Of a DNA stretch of 64,000 nucleotides, positions 1 to 10,895 are shown in pieces. The notes beneath the pieces were generated by a model. That model did not search any database and was not told the origin of the DNA. It saw only the letters and a list, made by a program, of their open reading frames with translations. This DNA is from Ryuthela nishihirai. Taxonomy: Eukaryota; Arthropoda; Arachnida; Araneae; Heptathelidae. Location: positions 1,857,156-1,921,155 of the forward strand of contig JAWZYU010000027.1 in NCBI GenBank assembly GCA_038380435.1, given 5' to 3'. The position numbers were made by a program, and so were the translations under genes. Position 1 is the stretch's first letter. Each line of letters opens with the position of its first letter.

Positions 1-668
1 ATTCTCAAATATTTTATCAAAATCTTAATAAATTAATTATTTTATTTTAATTGGTTTTAAAATAAATAACTTTAACTTAAATTTTAAACAAACTACAGCA
101 CTTGAAGTTTTATGCATGATTAACATCCCTTCTTCTTTCTCTCCTTTTGTTCAAGGCATCCAGGTCTGGTGCATCAAGGTGACCTTGATCGAGCCTGCCA
201 ACTGCAGATGACCAGCCTTAAAAGAAAATGCCAATATCCCACCTGGTGCTTCACGTGATTCTAGTCATACATAACTTGTTACGATCGATAGAAGATTAAC
301 AATTACGATACAGCAGTACAGGATTTAGGGGGGGGAAGATCCATGATTCCCCCTTTCGGGAATCCTAGTAAAGGCAATGGAAAAGACCGATTATTATACG
401 TATGCATATTTCAAGCATTTTTCATGATTTTTTTTAAACCGCTAAAATGAAAGGAAAATGTTACACTATAATGGAAATCCAATTACTTTACCGTTTTCTT
501 TACAAATCCCTTTTTTTTTTCTTCGTCTACGCCCCCATTATTTTTTCCAGATTCTGTTCCGACTCTGACAGTGCCTCTAACAAATGCATTTTCTTGTCTT
601 GTCTGGAGATAATGGGATCTTTAATGGACTCTTTAGTTACACGGCAGGATCCCCGATTCCCGACATAG
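1..668. other. no gene recognised
   Basis: The stretch is AT-rich with a short G-run near 329-336 and a T-run near 509-520. A 73-codon open frame at 447-668 has low-complexity Phe/Ser-rich content and no recognisable domain, and it runs into the SINE that follows, so I do not call it a gene. Confidence 0.6.
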
Positions 669-1042
669 ATAGGGGTGGCTCAGTCGGTAGTGCGCCAGGC
701 TTTTAATCTGCAGTTTTCAGGATCGAGTCCCAGCTAGGCCAGGGTCGGGGATTATCTCCGGAGAATTCTCAGCCATGCACACGGGCAGTAGGACACACCG
801 ATGGACTTGGTAAAGGCCGGGGGTGAGATATTAGGCCGTGGTCCCGTGTGCGGGAGAGCCATACCCTGTGCACGTTACAGATCACGCTGGATGACATTAC
901 CGGGAGTCTACCTTCTGTCTCCCAACAGCTATCCATGGGTTCCCTCCCCCAACTTTCTCTGAGCCTTAAGGGTCCTTGTGACCACGCCATTTATCCCATT
1001 GTGTGCAAAAAAATTGCCCTCAGATATAAAACAAGAAACTAG
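669..1042 (+). mobile_element. SINE-A copy 1 (tRNA-derived SINE)
   Basis: This is the first of about eleven copies of one family. Its 5' head looks like a tRNA: an A-box-like string (gtggctcagtcgg) at about 673 and a B-box-like string (ggatcgagtccc, a mutated ggttcgagtcc) at about 720. These would form an internal RNA polymerase III promoter. The tRNA-unrelated body contains recurring blocks such as cgatgggcttgga-like, ccaacagctgttcc-like and gagccttcggggtc-like strings. In better copies the 3' end is gtgcaaaaaagtgccgctc followed by agaggtaaaacaaccc and short aaccc repeats. This copy is full-span but diverged and its tail is degraded. The family encodes no protein and would depend on a LINE reverse transcriptase. 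Short frames inside it are not genes. Confidence 0.85.
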
Positions 1043-1368
1043 GTTGTGGCTGACTACTTAATGATACTTTAGCCAAAGGTCAATAATGATACTTCGTAAG
1101 AGCTTAAACAGCGCAGATAATTTTGTTGGAAGCTGACTTTTGCATCACAGAAAAGTATCATAACCCGATCAGCAGGAAAGCGTACAGTCTATACTTGGGG
1201 TCACGGCTTAACATCTCATTCGATGGACAGCGATTCTTCCACGCCCGTCAGTTATCCCCTTTGCATTGTGGGTAGAATCGGGATTAATCGGAGAAATATA
1301 CCCAATGCAAGGAAAACTGGGACCCAAAATTTGGAAGTAACTCCACGCCGTCTGTCTATGAGTTGGCT
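1043..1368. other. no gene recognised
   Basis: Unique-looking AT-rich spacer between two SINE-A copies. I see no conserved frame or repeat in it. Confidence 0.5.
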
Positions 1369-1746
1369 CGGGTTGCTTTACCCCTGAGCAGCACTTTCTT
1401 GCACACCATGGGCTAAATGGCCAGGTCACAAGGACTCCGATGTCTGGAGGAAATGGGCCACCCACTGGAACAGCTATTGGGTGACATATGGTAGCCTCCC
1501 GTCAAGGCCATCCAGCGTGTTCTTTAACGTGCAGTAGTTGTGGTTTTCCCGCACAAGAGACCACGGCTTAACGTTACATCCAAGAGACAACGACCTTTTC
1601 AAGCCCATCGGTATCCCCTACTGACGTAGGGCAGGACGGGAAGATTTTGCGGAGATAAATCTCAACGCTGGTTCAGCTGGGACTCGAACTTGGGAACTGC
1701 AGATCACGAGCTTGGTGAACTAACGGTTAAGCCACCCCCACCCCAA
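1369..1746 (-). mobile_element. SINE-A copy 2
   Basis: Full-span copy on the minus strand. The 3' tail side (gggttgctttacccctgagc) lies at the left and the tRNA-like head (gccacccccaccccaat) at the right end. The B box is read on the minus strand near 1681-1695. It lies about 330 bp from copy 1 in the opposite orientation, so the two could form an inverted pair. Confidence 0.85.
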
Positions 1747-2377
1747 TGACATCCGTAAGCATAGAAATACTAAAAGAAAACCATCAGCGCATGCGCACTA
1801 CTCTGGTCTTTCCATTTTGATATCTGATTTCTCGTTATGCGTTTCCTTCTCGAGGAACGTTGAATTAGACTTCTGAAATGTGAGTTTTGATTTCTTTCAT
1901 AATAGATGGAACCTTAAATGAAAGAATTATTGAATGGGAGAGGAAAAGAATCAAAATCAATTGAGCTCTTTTTATTCCAAAGTATCACCTTATTTCCCTG
2001 TTACGTGGTGTCATTTCTTATAATAATTGCATTTAAACTACCCATTGAGAGCTTACTAGAAAATCCTCATTATCCTATTTTTGGTGTCTGTGAATACTGT
2101 CATTTATACATGAATATAATTAGTCTATAATTTAGCTGGTAGGCAATTATACATTCATAGATAGCAATGTTTCCTATGTAGTGTTTGATTTCAATAGTAA
2201 AAAAAATATGGGCTGCGTTCGTATCTAGTAAAATGGGACAAAAAATAATTTCAAGATTTTAAACTTTAATATTTGAAAATGACACAACAGGGAAATTTTA
2301 AGGTTGAAAATTTTCTATCATTCTTTAAATTCGTAGAGAATATCAAAGAAATTGAGTTAGGACAACTATTAAACATT
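1747..2377. other. no gene recognised
   Basis: AT-rich spacer. A 70-codon open frame at 1918-2130 has a hydrophobic stretch but no family resemblance I recognise and no supporting context. Confidence 0.5.
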
Positions 2378-2757
2378 GGGGCGGTAATGGCTCAGTCAGT
2401 AGCGCATCTGGGCTCGTAATTTGCAGGTCCCAGGTTCGAGCCCCAGTTGGAGTAATCTTTGAGATTTATGTCCGCAAAACTCGCCACCCTCGGTCGGTCG
2501 AGGACACCAATGGGCTTGGAAATGCCTCCATCCGTCGGATGGGACTTTAAGCCGTGGTCCTCGTGTGGGAGAGAGATATACCCTGACCATTACAGAACAC
2601 ACTGGATTGCCTTGACGGAGGGCTATCATCTGTCTTCTAACAGCTATTCCAGTAGGTCACCTAACCCCAACCATCTCTGAGCCTTCGGTGGCCTTGTGAC
2701 TTTGCCATTTAGCACATAGTGTGGAATATATATCCCATAGAGGAACCCAACCCAGCT
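2378..2757 (+). mobile_element. SINE-A copy 3
   Basis: Full-span plus-strand copy. The head starts ggggcggtaatggctcagtc, and the B box ggttcgagcccc lies near 2432. The 3' end keeps the family tail gaggaacccaacccagc, although the A-rich 'gtgcaaaaaagtg' block is altered to ggaatatatatccc. This makes it an older copy than those at 4.2 kb or 48.5 kb. Confidence 0.85.
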
Positions 2758-3223
2758 CTTAACGATAGGCTTTGTCCTGTAAGCAGTTCAACGTAGAAAT
2801 TTAATTTTCAACGTTTTTCAACGTTCAACAGTTTTTATGAGTACCAGTGATCAGAGTCATCTAGACAGGACTGGAGACTTCCATTTTAGACATTTTAAAA
2901 AAAATTCCTTTAAAATGAATTTTATAAATTTTTCCTTCTAGTAGCATTCGCCCCCTCTCACCTCCACTAGAATGTGTTCCTATCTCGAGCACCCTTCCTT
3001 GGATAGTATGTCACGAAATGTCCTATGACGTTCAATCTGAACGTGCGCATGGATCATAATGAAGCGCAGAATCTTCTCCACTCCCACATTTTTTGCTTCG
3101 GTGATAAAGGCAACATCGATGGATTAGAAAGGTATCCGTGAATCTAATGGGATGTGAATTCGAAGCTCCATGAGCAGGAGACTCTTAACCTGTCAACTTT
3201 AGAGAACACACTAGATGGCCTTT
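2758..3223. other. no gene recognised
   Basis: AT-rich spacer without a convincing frame. The string caacgtttttcaacgttcaac near 2805-2827 is a short local repetition of 'caacgtt'. Confidence 0.45.
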
Positions 3224-3612
3224 TCGGGGTTGGGATGTTTTACCTCTGAACAGCACTATATTGCACAGAATGGATTAAATGGGCAGGTCACAAGGACCCC
3301 GAGAGCTCAGAGAAGGTTTGGGTAACGGGACCCCCTAGACATATGTTAGGAGAGTGTTGTTATTCTCTAATACAGACCATCCAGCGTGTTCTTTAACGTG
3401 TACAGGTTATGGCTCTCCCCGCATATAAGACCAAGGCCTAGAGTCTTATCCTACGGATGGTGGCCTTTCCAAGCTCATTGGTGTTCCCTTCTGGCCAAGG
3501 GCAGGGCGAGGAGTTTTGCTGAGATAAATATCAACGGTGGCCCAGGTGGGACTCGAACCTGGGAACTGCAGGTTACAAGCCCAGTGTGCTATCGACTGAA
3601 CCACCCTCGTCC
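3224..3612 (-). mobile_element. SINE-A copy 4
   Basis: Full-span minus-strand copy with the (gggtt)-type tail at the left and the tRNA-like head at the right end, B box near 3549-3559. Several body blocks carry substitutions and one short insertion (gttattctctaatac near 3360). The 108-codon frame starting inside it at 3386 is a chance frame in repeat sequence. Confidence 0.8.
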
Positions 3613-3639
3613 TGCTTTTATGGGATTAGGAGCAATTGG

Positions 3640-4045
3640 TGTCCATGTAAACCTTTTACCCATTGATATCCATGTGATTCGTTCACTAAATTGTATCCAT
3701 GTGATCCTTTGAATCAAATATTGTCCGGTGGTCCTCTGAGCCATTGGTGTACAGTGATCCTCTGAGCCATTGGTGTCCATGTGATCCCTTTGAATCATTC
3801 CTGTCCATGTGATCCCTTGTGCCATTTTTGTCCATTTGATCCTTTATGCCATTAGTATTCATGTGATCGTTTTATCCATTGGCGTCCATGTTATCCTTTG
3901 AGTCATTGGTATCCTTTGGCCGCTTGTGTCCATGGGATCCTTCGACTCATTGTTGTCCATGTGAGCCATTGTTGCCCATGTGACCCTTTGAGCCATTGGT
4001 GTCCATGTGACCCTTTCAGCCACTGGTGTCCATGTGATCCTTTAA
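3640..4045. repeat. degenerate minisatellite, about 27-30 bp unit
   Basis: At least a dozen imperfect units read approximately ttggtgtccatgtgatcc followed by tttgagcca. The spacing is irregular because units have lost or gained several bases. The array starts just beyond the head end of SINE-A copy 4 and ends shortly before copy 5. The frames seen across it on the minus strand (repeating Met-Ala-Gln-Arg-Ile-Thr-Trp-like peptides) come from the repetition and are not evidence of a gene. Confidence 0.8.
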
Positions 4046-4221
4046 TCCACTTAATACAGAGATGAGATAAAACAATCAACCAAAATAAACAATTCTCTCC
4101 ACGTGCCGAGTGTTATGCAGGTAAGGCTGTAACAAATGCATTTTTTTCTGCATACCGATAAGAAAGATAATTCCAGAAAAGAAAATATATCGAAACGAGA
4201 TTTGCTCTGTTCCTTTTCAGT

Positions 4222-4590
4222 GGGTTGGGTTGTTTTACCTCTGAGCGGCACTTTTTTGCACACCATGGGCTAAATGGCCAGGTCACATGGACCCCGAAGG
4301 CTCAGAGAAGGTTGGGGGAGGGGACCCACTGGAACAGCTGTTGGGTAGCAGATGGTAGCCTCCCGTCAAGGCCATCTAGCGTGTTGTTTAACGTGCACAC
4401 GGGGCCACTGCTTAACGTCGCATCCGACGGACGGCGGCCTTTCCAAGCCCATCGGTGTTCCCTACTGACCGTGGGCAGGGCAGGGAATTTTGCGGAGATA
4501 AATCTCAACGCTGACCCAGCTGGGACTCGAACCTGGGAACTACAGATTACGAGCCTGGCGCGCTACCGACTGAGCCACCCCCGCCCCATT
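4222..4590 (-). mobile_element. SINE-A copy 5, with likely target-site duplication
   Basis: This is one of the best-preserved full-length copies. The minus-strand head has a clear A-box (tggctcagtcggtag) and B-box (ggttcgagtccc), and the tail is aaaacaacccaaccca. The flanks carry a candidate 9-bp direct repeat, cttttcagt, at 4213-4221 and 4591-4599. That fits target-primed insertion by a LINE endonuclease. The long frame starting at 4225 on the plus strand, which begins Met-Gly-Cys-Phe-Thr-Ser-Glu-Arg, is an artefact of this SINE. The same peptide start recurs wherever the SINE lies in this orientation. Confidence 0.88.
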
Positions 4591-4799
4591 CTTTTCAGTC
4601 AAGACCTATATATTTACAATTTATTTCCCAGTAACAATCTGTCTGTGCTGATGCAGAAACGCAAAATTACCAACTGAATTTTTATAAAGAGTTAAAATCT
4701 AATTAAAAAATGATTTTAAATATTGAAATTTGCTAGAAACGCAAATAGTACGGAAAGCCCACCGAATTATTTCCTTGTTTTTGTAGAATTAGATATATT

Positions 4800-6850
4800 T
4801 AATAGATTTAGACTCAAACTCTTTTGGCAATTTCAATAGATCTGTCTCAGGCCTTTGATTCTCTATCAATTGATTATTTAATGTTAAAATTAAGCAAAGC
4901 CAAAATAGATTATAATCTAATACAATTTTTATCTATATATTTACAAAATAGAACCTTAAAAGTAAAACTAAACTCAACTCTCTCACAACCTTATAAAGTC
5001 ACACAGGGGCTAGCTCAGGGGTCTACCCTTCACCCATATTATTTAATATATATTTAGCAGATATTAAAAGTATTTTTGGCAAGGACTTCACTTTTACAAC
5101 CTATGCAGATGATTTAACTTTTTGGATTTCAGAAAAAATGAATATAACATTCAACAAAAATCTCAAGAACAAATTAATAAAATTATTGAATATTGCAATA
5201 AATGGAATTTGTCCATTAATACAAATAAAACATATTGTATTCATTTTTCAAAGTACAGCTCTTATTCTCCAAAATTTAATTTAAAAATTAATTCTAATAC
5301 AATCTCACAGGTTACAAATTGCAAACTATTAGGATTTCATCTGGATTCAAGACTAACTTGGAAAAAACACCTGGATCAAGCTTACCATAATGGTTCTAAA
5401 TTATTAAATTTATTCAAAATTTTTGCATTCAAAAAAGAGGGATCTTCCCAAAACACACTAATTACTCTATATCAAAATTTAATTAGACCAAAAATAGAAT
5501 GTGGATTAGATCTAATAGACAAACCATGCCTAACTAAATTAAAAAAATTAAATACAATACAAAACAAATGTTTAAAACTAGCATTAGGCTTGCCTAACTT
5601 TTGTCCGACACTGGCTCTAGTAGCAGAAACTTCTTTTCCCACATTTGAAAACAGACATTCCATATTAATACTTAAATATTATGCAAAACTTCATCTTAAA
5701 TTACCTGAACATCCTTTCTATAAAAAATTCTTTAGACTTCCTTTTTATAAACTATTAAAAAATAATAAATTAATATTTCAATATTTCAAAAAATTTTCTA
5801 AAACTGATTTAAAAGGAGATTCACCACCTCTTATTGCAGACTGGTGTTTAAAACCCCCAATTATTCATACTGAGATTCCTTTATTAACATCTAAATATAA
5901 CTCCTCAAATGAAGTAATAACTCATCTATTTTATAATTACAAACTTGAAAATTTCAAGAATTTTATTGAAATATACAGAGATGGGTCTTACCTTCAGAAT
6001 ACAGGATCAACAACTGCAGCAGTATATATACCCAAATATAAAGTCACAATAGCACATCGACTTCCAGATAATACACCTATTTTACAAGCTGAAATGTATG
6101 CAATTTATATGGCTTTTAACTGGATATTGCAAAACATAAAAAATCAGCACATTGTAATCTTTTCTGATTCTAAAGGTGCACTTTTGGCTTTAAATCAAGA
6201 ATTTATGTATTCCTCATATAATTTCTATATTAACTCTATATTAAATATAAATACTGAAAATTTAAAGAACAATAAAAATGTATTATATTTAAGTTGGATA
6301 CCTGCTCACTCTGGTATTCAAGAAAATGAACATGTAGACTCAATAGCAAAAGCCGCACATAACCTATCTACTATAACTCCTTTACATAAATTTTTTATTT
6401 TAATTAAGAGAGAGATAAAAAATTTAGAATACAATATAAGCGAAAAATATTTTCAACTACAATCTTTATTAAAACCAACTTTTAGGTCAAATCTTTCTAA
6501 TAAAATTAATTATTTTCAAAGCTTACCATTTAACAGACAAGAGATTAAGATAATATTAAGATTAAGAACTGATACCACACTTTTAAATAAATCAAAATTT
6601 TTTTCTAAAATTAATTAATAATCCAAACTGTCCTAAATGTAAATTAATTGAAAATACATCTCATTTCCTATTGAATTGTGAAAAGTATAAAGCTGAAAGA
6701 AATGAATTTTTTAAAGAATTAGAAAATATTGGAATTATTGATTTTAATGTGGAATCTATTCTTGATTTCCCTAAATTTCCTACAAGGGTAAAAATTTTTC
6801 AATTCTTACTTGACTTCATCAAAAAAACAGACAAATGGAGTAATTTATAA
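4800..6850 (+). pseudogene. I/R1-like non-LTR retrotransposon ORF2 remnant (RT, RNase H, terminal CCHC)
   Basis: Three frame segments form one 5'-truncated ORF2. At 4824-5057 the RT core begins with Asp-Leu-Ser-Gln-Ala-Phe-Asp-Ser (motif A) and an eroded Gln-Gly-Ser-Thr-Leu-His-Pro in place of the usual PQGSxLSP. The catalytic Tyr-Ala-Asp-Asp-Leu follows at about 5100-5116 in a shifted frame. The frame 5122-6618 then gives the RT thumb and an RNase H domain: Tyr-Arg-Asp-Gly-Ser near 5970, an Ala-Glu-Met motif near 6090, Ser-Asp-Ser near 6165, and Trp-Ile-Pro-Ala-His-Ser-Gly near 6297. After another frame break at about 6618 comes a Cys-Pro-Lys-Cys...His...Cys motif near 6630-6680, typical of the end of these ORF2s. 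The endonuclease is missing. The sequence is more AT-rich than the other LINEs here. RNase H supports the I/R1 side of the tree; the exact clade is uncertain. Confidence 0.85.
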
Positions 6851-7060
6851 AGAAAAAAAAATTGAGAAAATCTTAAAAAAATATATAGATGAGTTATATG
6901 AAAAACTAAAAAAAAATAATATATAAAAAATAAAAAAAATAATAAAAAACAAAAAATAAATAAATAAATAATTAAATAAATAAACAGAAAGAGATTAAAA
7001 AAATTAAAAAAAAAATTTAAACAAAATAAAAAAAAAAACTTGTTTTTTTTTCATGATTTC
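6851..7060 (+). repeat. A-rich 3' tail of the 4.8-kb LINE
   Basis: Immediately after the ORF2 stop the plus strand is almost pure A with interspersed aaataaat units (about 6957-6982). This is consistent with the 3' tail of the preceding retrotransposon. A small (aga)n run at about 7112-7133 lies beyond it. Confidence 0.7.
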
Positions 7061-7304
7061 TCATAATTCAAATGGGTAAGCCTGTGCAAGGACCACCCAA
7101 TGCAGCGTAACGTAGAAGAAGAAGAAGAAGAAGATTACTCATAGAACACTATCAGTACATATATAGATTTCTGGTATACAGGGTGAATCTGAAAAAGTGG
7201 GCAAAACTTTACGGGGTGGTAGAACGCAGCTATACGAGCAATATTCGTCATAGAAAGTATGGGCGGAACGCAAACGGTGAGCCGCTAGGTGGCGTTGGAA
7301 ATGG

Positions 7305-7312
7305 TATAAAAG
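7305..7312 (+). promoter_or_regulatory. TATA box of the Tc1/mariner-type element
   Basis: A perfect tataaaag lies inside the element, just past the left TIR and 48 bp upstream of the ATG at 7361. Position and sequence fit an RNA polymerase II core promoter for the transposase gene that this copy has mostly lost. Confidence 0.55.
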
Positions 7313-7360
7313 GGTCGGTCCTCGCACCCAACGGCATTTCTACCGTGGATTGCCGAGAGG

Positions 7361-7588
7361 ATGGCTGGTTATACTAACCACGAAATGGCGGATATGCACT
7401 TTGTGTACTGTGCGGCGGACGGGAATGCAAGTGAGGCACAGAGACGTTACTGCGACCGGTTTCCGACGAGATGCACTCCAGATCGGAAAACCTTCGAGCG
7501 TTTGCATCGGCGGCTGTGTGAAACCTGGCGGCTGTGTGATTTGAGCAATTTCTTTGAGCATGTACCTCAATTACATTCCTGTTCATAA
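7361..7588 (+). pseudogene. truncated transposase N-terminus (DUF4817-like helix-turn-helix)
   Basis: A 75-codon frame starts Met-Ala-Gly-Tyr-Thr-Asn-His-Glu-Met-Ala-Asp-Met. It continues through an Ala-Asp-Gly-Asn-Ala...Ala-Gln-Arg-Arg-Tyr...Arg-Phe-Pro-Thr-Arg stretch and a Thr-Phe-Glu-Arg-Leu-His-Arg-Arg-Leu-Cys-Glu-Thr segment. From knowledge of arthropod transposon proteins this is the pattern of the DUF4817-type DNA-binding domain that precedes a DDE_3 transposase. The first about 57 residues fit. The last residues before the stop do not, which marks the internal deletion that removed the catalytic domain. It might still bind TIRs if expressed, but that is speculation. Confidence 0.7.
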
Positions 7589-7929
7589 AATGTTTTCTGA
7601 AGTATCTCCTCTCCTTCTTGTGTTCATTCTTTAAATGTGACAGTGGAAAACTACCTTTTAACTTCTCACCGCTTGCGTTCCGACCATACATTCTATGACG
7701 AATATTGCTCGTATAGCTGCGTTCTACCACCCCGTAAAGTTTTGCCCACTTTTTCAGATTCACCCTGTATACCATTTAGGTACTTCGAATCACAAAAAAT
7801 GACAAAATAATTAAGATAGAAAAATATTTTATCTGACATTAGAAACTTTTTGCAATGTCACTAATATCTTGGTCTTCTTAAACTCAAATTGGGAGATAGA
7901 AATATTCGAAGCATTTCCTGAGGCTTATT

Positions 7930-8000
7930 CCTGTGGCGAGTGTTTTGCGCACTTGGCTTGAATCAAATGGACCTGGGTTCGAGCCCCGAGTAAGTCATTG
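7930..8000 (+). mobile_element. SINE-B head fragment
   Basis: The stretch reads like the tRNA-derived head of the SINE-B family described at 37858: gcgcacttggcttgaatcaa, then the B box cctgggttcgagccccg near 7971. Only the head is recognisable; the body and tail are replaced by tgtcaattg-rich sequence. Confidence 0.6.
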
Positions 8001-8018
8001 ATATTTTTGTTATCCTTT

Positions 8019-8250
8019 TGTTGTTAATTGTGTCAAATGTCAATTGCAATGCAAATTTAAGTTTGGTTTTCTCAATTGCATTGTTAATTGGGTTGTCAAT
8101 TGTGTCCATCGCAGTGTCAATTGACTTGTGATTTGTTTCAATAGTAGAGTTGATTAATTTGTCCATTTTGTTCGCAATCCAATCAGCAAATCACCCATCT
8201 CGCAAAAAAATATTAACTTGTCCATTTTGTTCGCAGCCAATCAGCATTAT
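8019..8250. repeat. tgtcaattg-rich local repeat and 59-bp duplication
   Basis: From 8019 to 8165 the string tgtcaattg or caattg recurs about eight times at irregular spacing. The block tttgtccattttgttcgca occurs at about 8158 and again about 59 bp later, followed both times by ccaatcagca, so a second short tandem duplication overlaps the first repeat. Confidence 0.6.
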
Positions 8251-8389
8251 TCTTTTATTTTATTGTCATCGTGGTGGGAGATTGAAGGTCCCCCCCATTG
8301 AGAAAGCTAGTTCTGGTAGAGGAGGCAAAAATGAGTAAAGTTATTTATGTGATCGATTTTTGAAAAATTCTTAAAGACTGTGAAACTCA

Positions 8390-8703
8390 GGGTTGGGTTG
8401 TTTTACCTCTGAGCGGAACTTTTTTTGTACACAATGGGCTAAATGACCAGGTAACAAGAACCCCGAAGACTCAGAGAAGGTTGGGAGAGGGCACTCACTG
8501 GAACAGCTGCTGTGAGACAGATGGTAGCCTCCCGTCAAAGCTATCCAACGTGTTTTTTAACGTGCTCAGGGTATAACTCTCCCACACACGACACCACGGC
8601 TTAGTATTCCATCCAATGGACGGTGGCTTTTCTAAGCAAAGAGGCGTTGTTCCAAGCCTATCGGTGTCCTCGACTGACCGAGGGAAGGCCGGGGAGTTTA
8701 TAA
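8390..8703 (-). mobile_element. SINE-A copy 6, lacking the tRNA head
   Basis: The 3' tail side (gggttgggttgttttacctc) and body are well preserved on the minus strand. The copy stops at about 8703 inside the body, so the A and B boxes are missing. There is a small internal duplication near 8630-8660 (cttttctaagcaaag and gttccaagcctatcgg). The missing 5' end is typical of incomplete reverse transcription. Confidence 0.8.
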
Positions 8704-9085
8704 TAAAATAAAATGAAATGGTTTTAGTCTAACAAAATAAAAAAAGTCATGAATTTTGATTCATTTTGTTTTCAGACAGACAAATGATATCCTAATACCA
8801 AAACAATACACGCAACCATGGAAACCATAAGCGTTCTTATTTAGAAAGTGACCATTACTATTTATGTGGATTTAAAAAGAGGAACATTCGCTAAACTTCC
8901 GGAAATTAAGTTTCCTTTTCAATTTTCATTTCTTAATTAATAAACCCAGGGTTTTAGGGTATCGATATTGTACGCTGGTTATAACTTACCTCTTGACAGT
9001 CAGTATAGATGTTGTATATAAAGTATCCGTTGGATATATTGTATATATGATACCCTGTGGTATAATTGATATCTGATATTTTTAA
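8704..9085. other. no gene recognised
   Basis: AT-rich sequence with several gatat and tatat motifs around 9010-9090 and no coding potential that I can support. Confidence 0.45.
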
Positions 9086-9586
9086 TTAATATTATGAGCT
9101 CCAAGCCTATGGCTTATATCCAGAAATCTAAAATAGTGCTGATTAGCAATAACAAAAGTAAAACACATAAAAAACAAAGGCCGAGAATGCTTGCTATAAA
9201 AAGCACAACTAAAAGTTAAACATGAGAGTGTCAAACACCTATAATCTTAGGACGCTGGAATTGGTTTAAAACCAAGGGATCGTAATTGATCAAGGTTCTT
9301 ATTAAATCAAAAGGATGATCACCCACTGCTCCAAAAAAGTTCTGCGCGAGCTTCCGAATATGAGGGTATATGTGGTCAGTGCTCAAATCAGTGTGAATGG
9401 TCTGTTCTTCGCAAACCAGGGAGCACTGACCACAGATCTGAGGATTTTAATTTGGAAGCTCTGAAGCCTCCTGATATTGGTATTGGTAGTGTTACCCCAC
9501 ACTGGTGAGGCATGTCAGGACTGACCGCAGAACAGTCTTATAAAGAAATAATTTCTTTTCTGGAGGCAGTTTCGAGCTCCACCCTA

Positions 9587-10895
9587 TCAGGGGTGCAAGT
9601 TTTCATCTGATGATTTGAGCCTTTGATCAAAATGCGCATTGCAACAAAGTTTTTCATGTAGAATGACACCAAGGTATTTCACCGTTGGTGTCCAGGATGT
9701 TTCAACTCGAAATATTTTTGTAGAATCAGGATTAACAATCTTCTTTCTAGGGAAGATAACTGACTGGCTCTTACCTGGGTTAATCTTGATTTTCCATTTG
9801 GAATACCAGCGCTCTACTTTGTCCATCCAAAGCTGAAAACCTTTGATGGCCAGGCTGGGGCTCAGGGATGAAGAGAGTAGAGCAATGTCATCAGCGTAAA
9901 GTGCCGTCATGACAGGATGGAGATCTGCGAGATCGTGCATATAGAAGTTGAATAGAGCAGGGCCCAACAAGGAGCCTTGTGGGACTCCTGCATCTACGTT
10001 TTTCACAGTGTAAACGCAGTTGCCAATCCTAACACAAAATGTTCTTTCTTCAGGTATGTCTGTAAAATGTGGGTCATAGCCGAACGGAAGTTGGCTTGAA
10101 TCGTTTTAAAGATGAGGCCGTCTATCCAGATCTTATCAAAAGCTTTGGTCACATACATAAAGGTGGATGCGACGGTCTCTTTCTTAATTTAGGATTCGGC
10201 ATCCCTTTCCACTACTCGTAGCAGTTGGTGAATTGTAGATCGCTTCCGCCTAAAGCCAAACTGTTCTTCTGGAATAAGGCCATTCTGATAAGTATGCTGC
10301 ATTAGGCGATTTAAGATAATTCTCTCAAAAATTTACCCAAACATGGAAGTAAACTGATCGGTTGATAACTCTGGAGAAAGGTTGCATTTTTCTCCTGTTT
10401 ATGTATCATTTTAATAACAGCGCTTTTCTAGATCGATGAGAAGTGTTTCAGACGCAAAAGACTGTTAAAAATAGAACATATACAAACAATTGCTTTAGGT
10501 GGAAGTTGTTTCATCATGGTATTTATGATTTCATCAAGGACGAGAGATTTTGTTTTTGGTTTTAACAATTTAATTGCTTTGTTAACCTCAGTAGGATTTG
10601 TAAAGCGAATGTTAGGGATCTGCAACTAAGAGAGGTGATCGAGTGCATTTTCAACAATTTCAGAAGTGTCTTCATCTTACAAATCACCACTGTCCTGAAA
10701 CTGATTTTCCAGAGTGGTCGCAAAAGCTTCCACCTTGTCCTCGTTCTTGTAAACAATACCATTCATTCCATGAATCGGAGGATAATCTGAAACTGGTTTC
10801 TTCAGGGTATTGGCCAATCGCCATGTGAAATTATCCTCTGTTGTAAAGTATAGCAGGTTTTTGTCCCAAGAGTCGAATCGATGCTCGCGAATCCT
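9587..10895 (-). pseudogene. Jockey-like ORF2 reverse transcriptase region, broken
   Basis: The best segment is 9587-10006. It has Gly-Val-Pro-Gln-Gly-Ser-Leu-Leu-Gly-Pro (RT motif B'), Leu-Tyr-Ala-Asp-Asp-Ile-Ala (catalytic motif C), a Lys-Trp-Lys-Ile-Lys-Ile-Asn motif and Tyr-Leu-Gly-Val-Ile-Leu. Upstream pieces at 10070-10625 and 10677-10895 supply the RT palm N-terminal half and the fingers in other frames. Together they cover a complete RT domain. At least three frame breaks separate the pieces. Confidence 0.8.

Larger units (their letters stand above)
7177..7769 (+). mobile_element. Tc1/mariner-type DNA transposon, internally deleted, 105-bp TIRs
   Basis: The ends are near-perfect terminal inverted repeats of about 105 bp (7177-7281 and 7665-7769), starting tacagggtgaatctgaaaaa. 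They are bounded by TA on both sides (7175-7176 and 7770-7771), the TSD of the Tc1/mariner superfamily. Only a few mismatches separate the two TIRs, so the copy is not very old. Between them lie a TATA box, a short HTH-type ORF and about 80 bp of AT-rich sequence, with no DDE catalytic domain. It is therefore a non-autonomous deletion derivative. Confidence 0.85.

Noticed and set aside
3589..3825. 78-codon minus-strand frame with repeated Gly-Ile-Thr-Trp-like peptides
   Set aside because: It comes from the 27-30 bp minisatellite and does not keep frame from unit to unit.
4225..4677. 150-codon frame starting Met-Gly-Cys-Phe-Thr-Ser-Glu-Arg
   Set aside because: It lies within SINE-A copy 5. 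The same start appears at 48512 and 26035-26379 wherever the SINE tail is in this orientation.
7374..7775. 133-codon minus-strand frame across the Tc1/mariner-type element
   Set aside because: It is antisense to the HTH-like ORF and reads through both the right TIR and internal sequence. The similarity lies on the plus strand.
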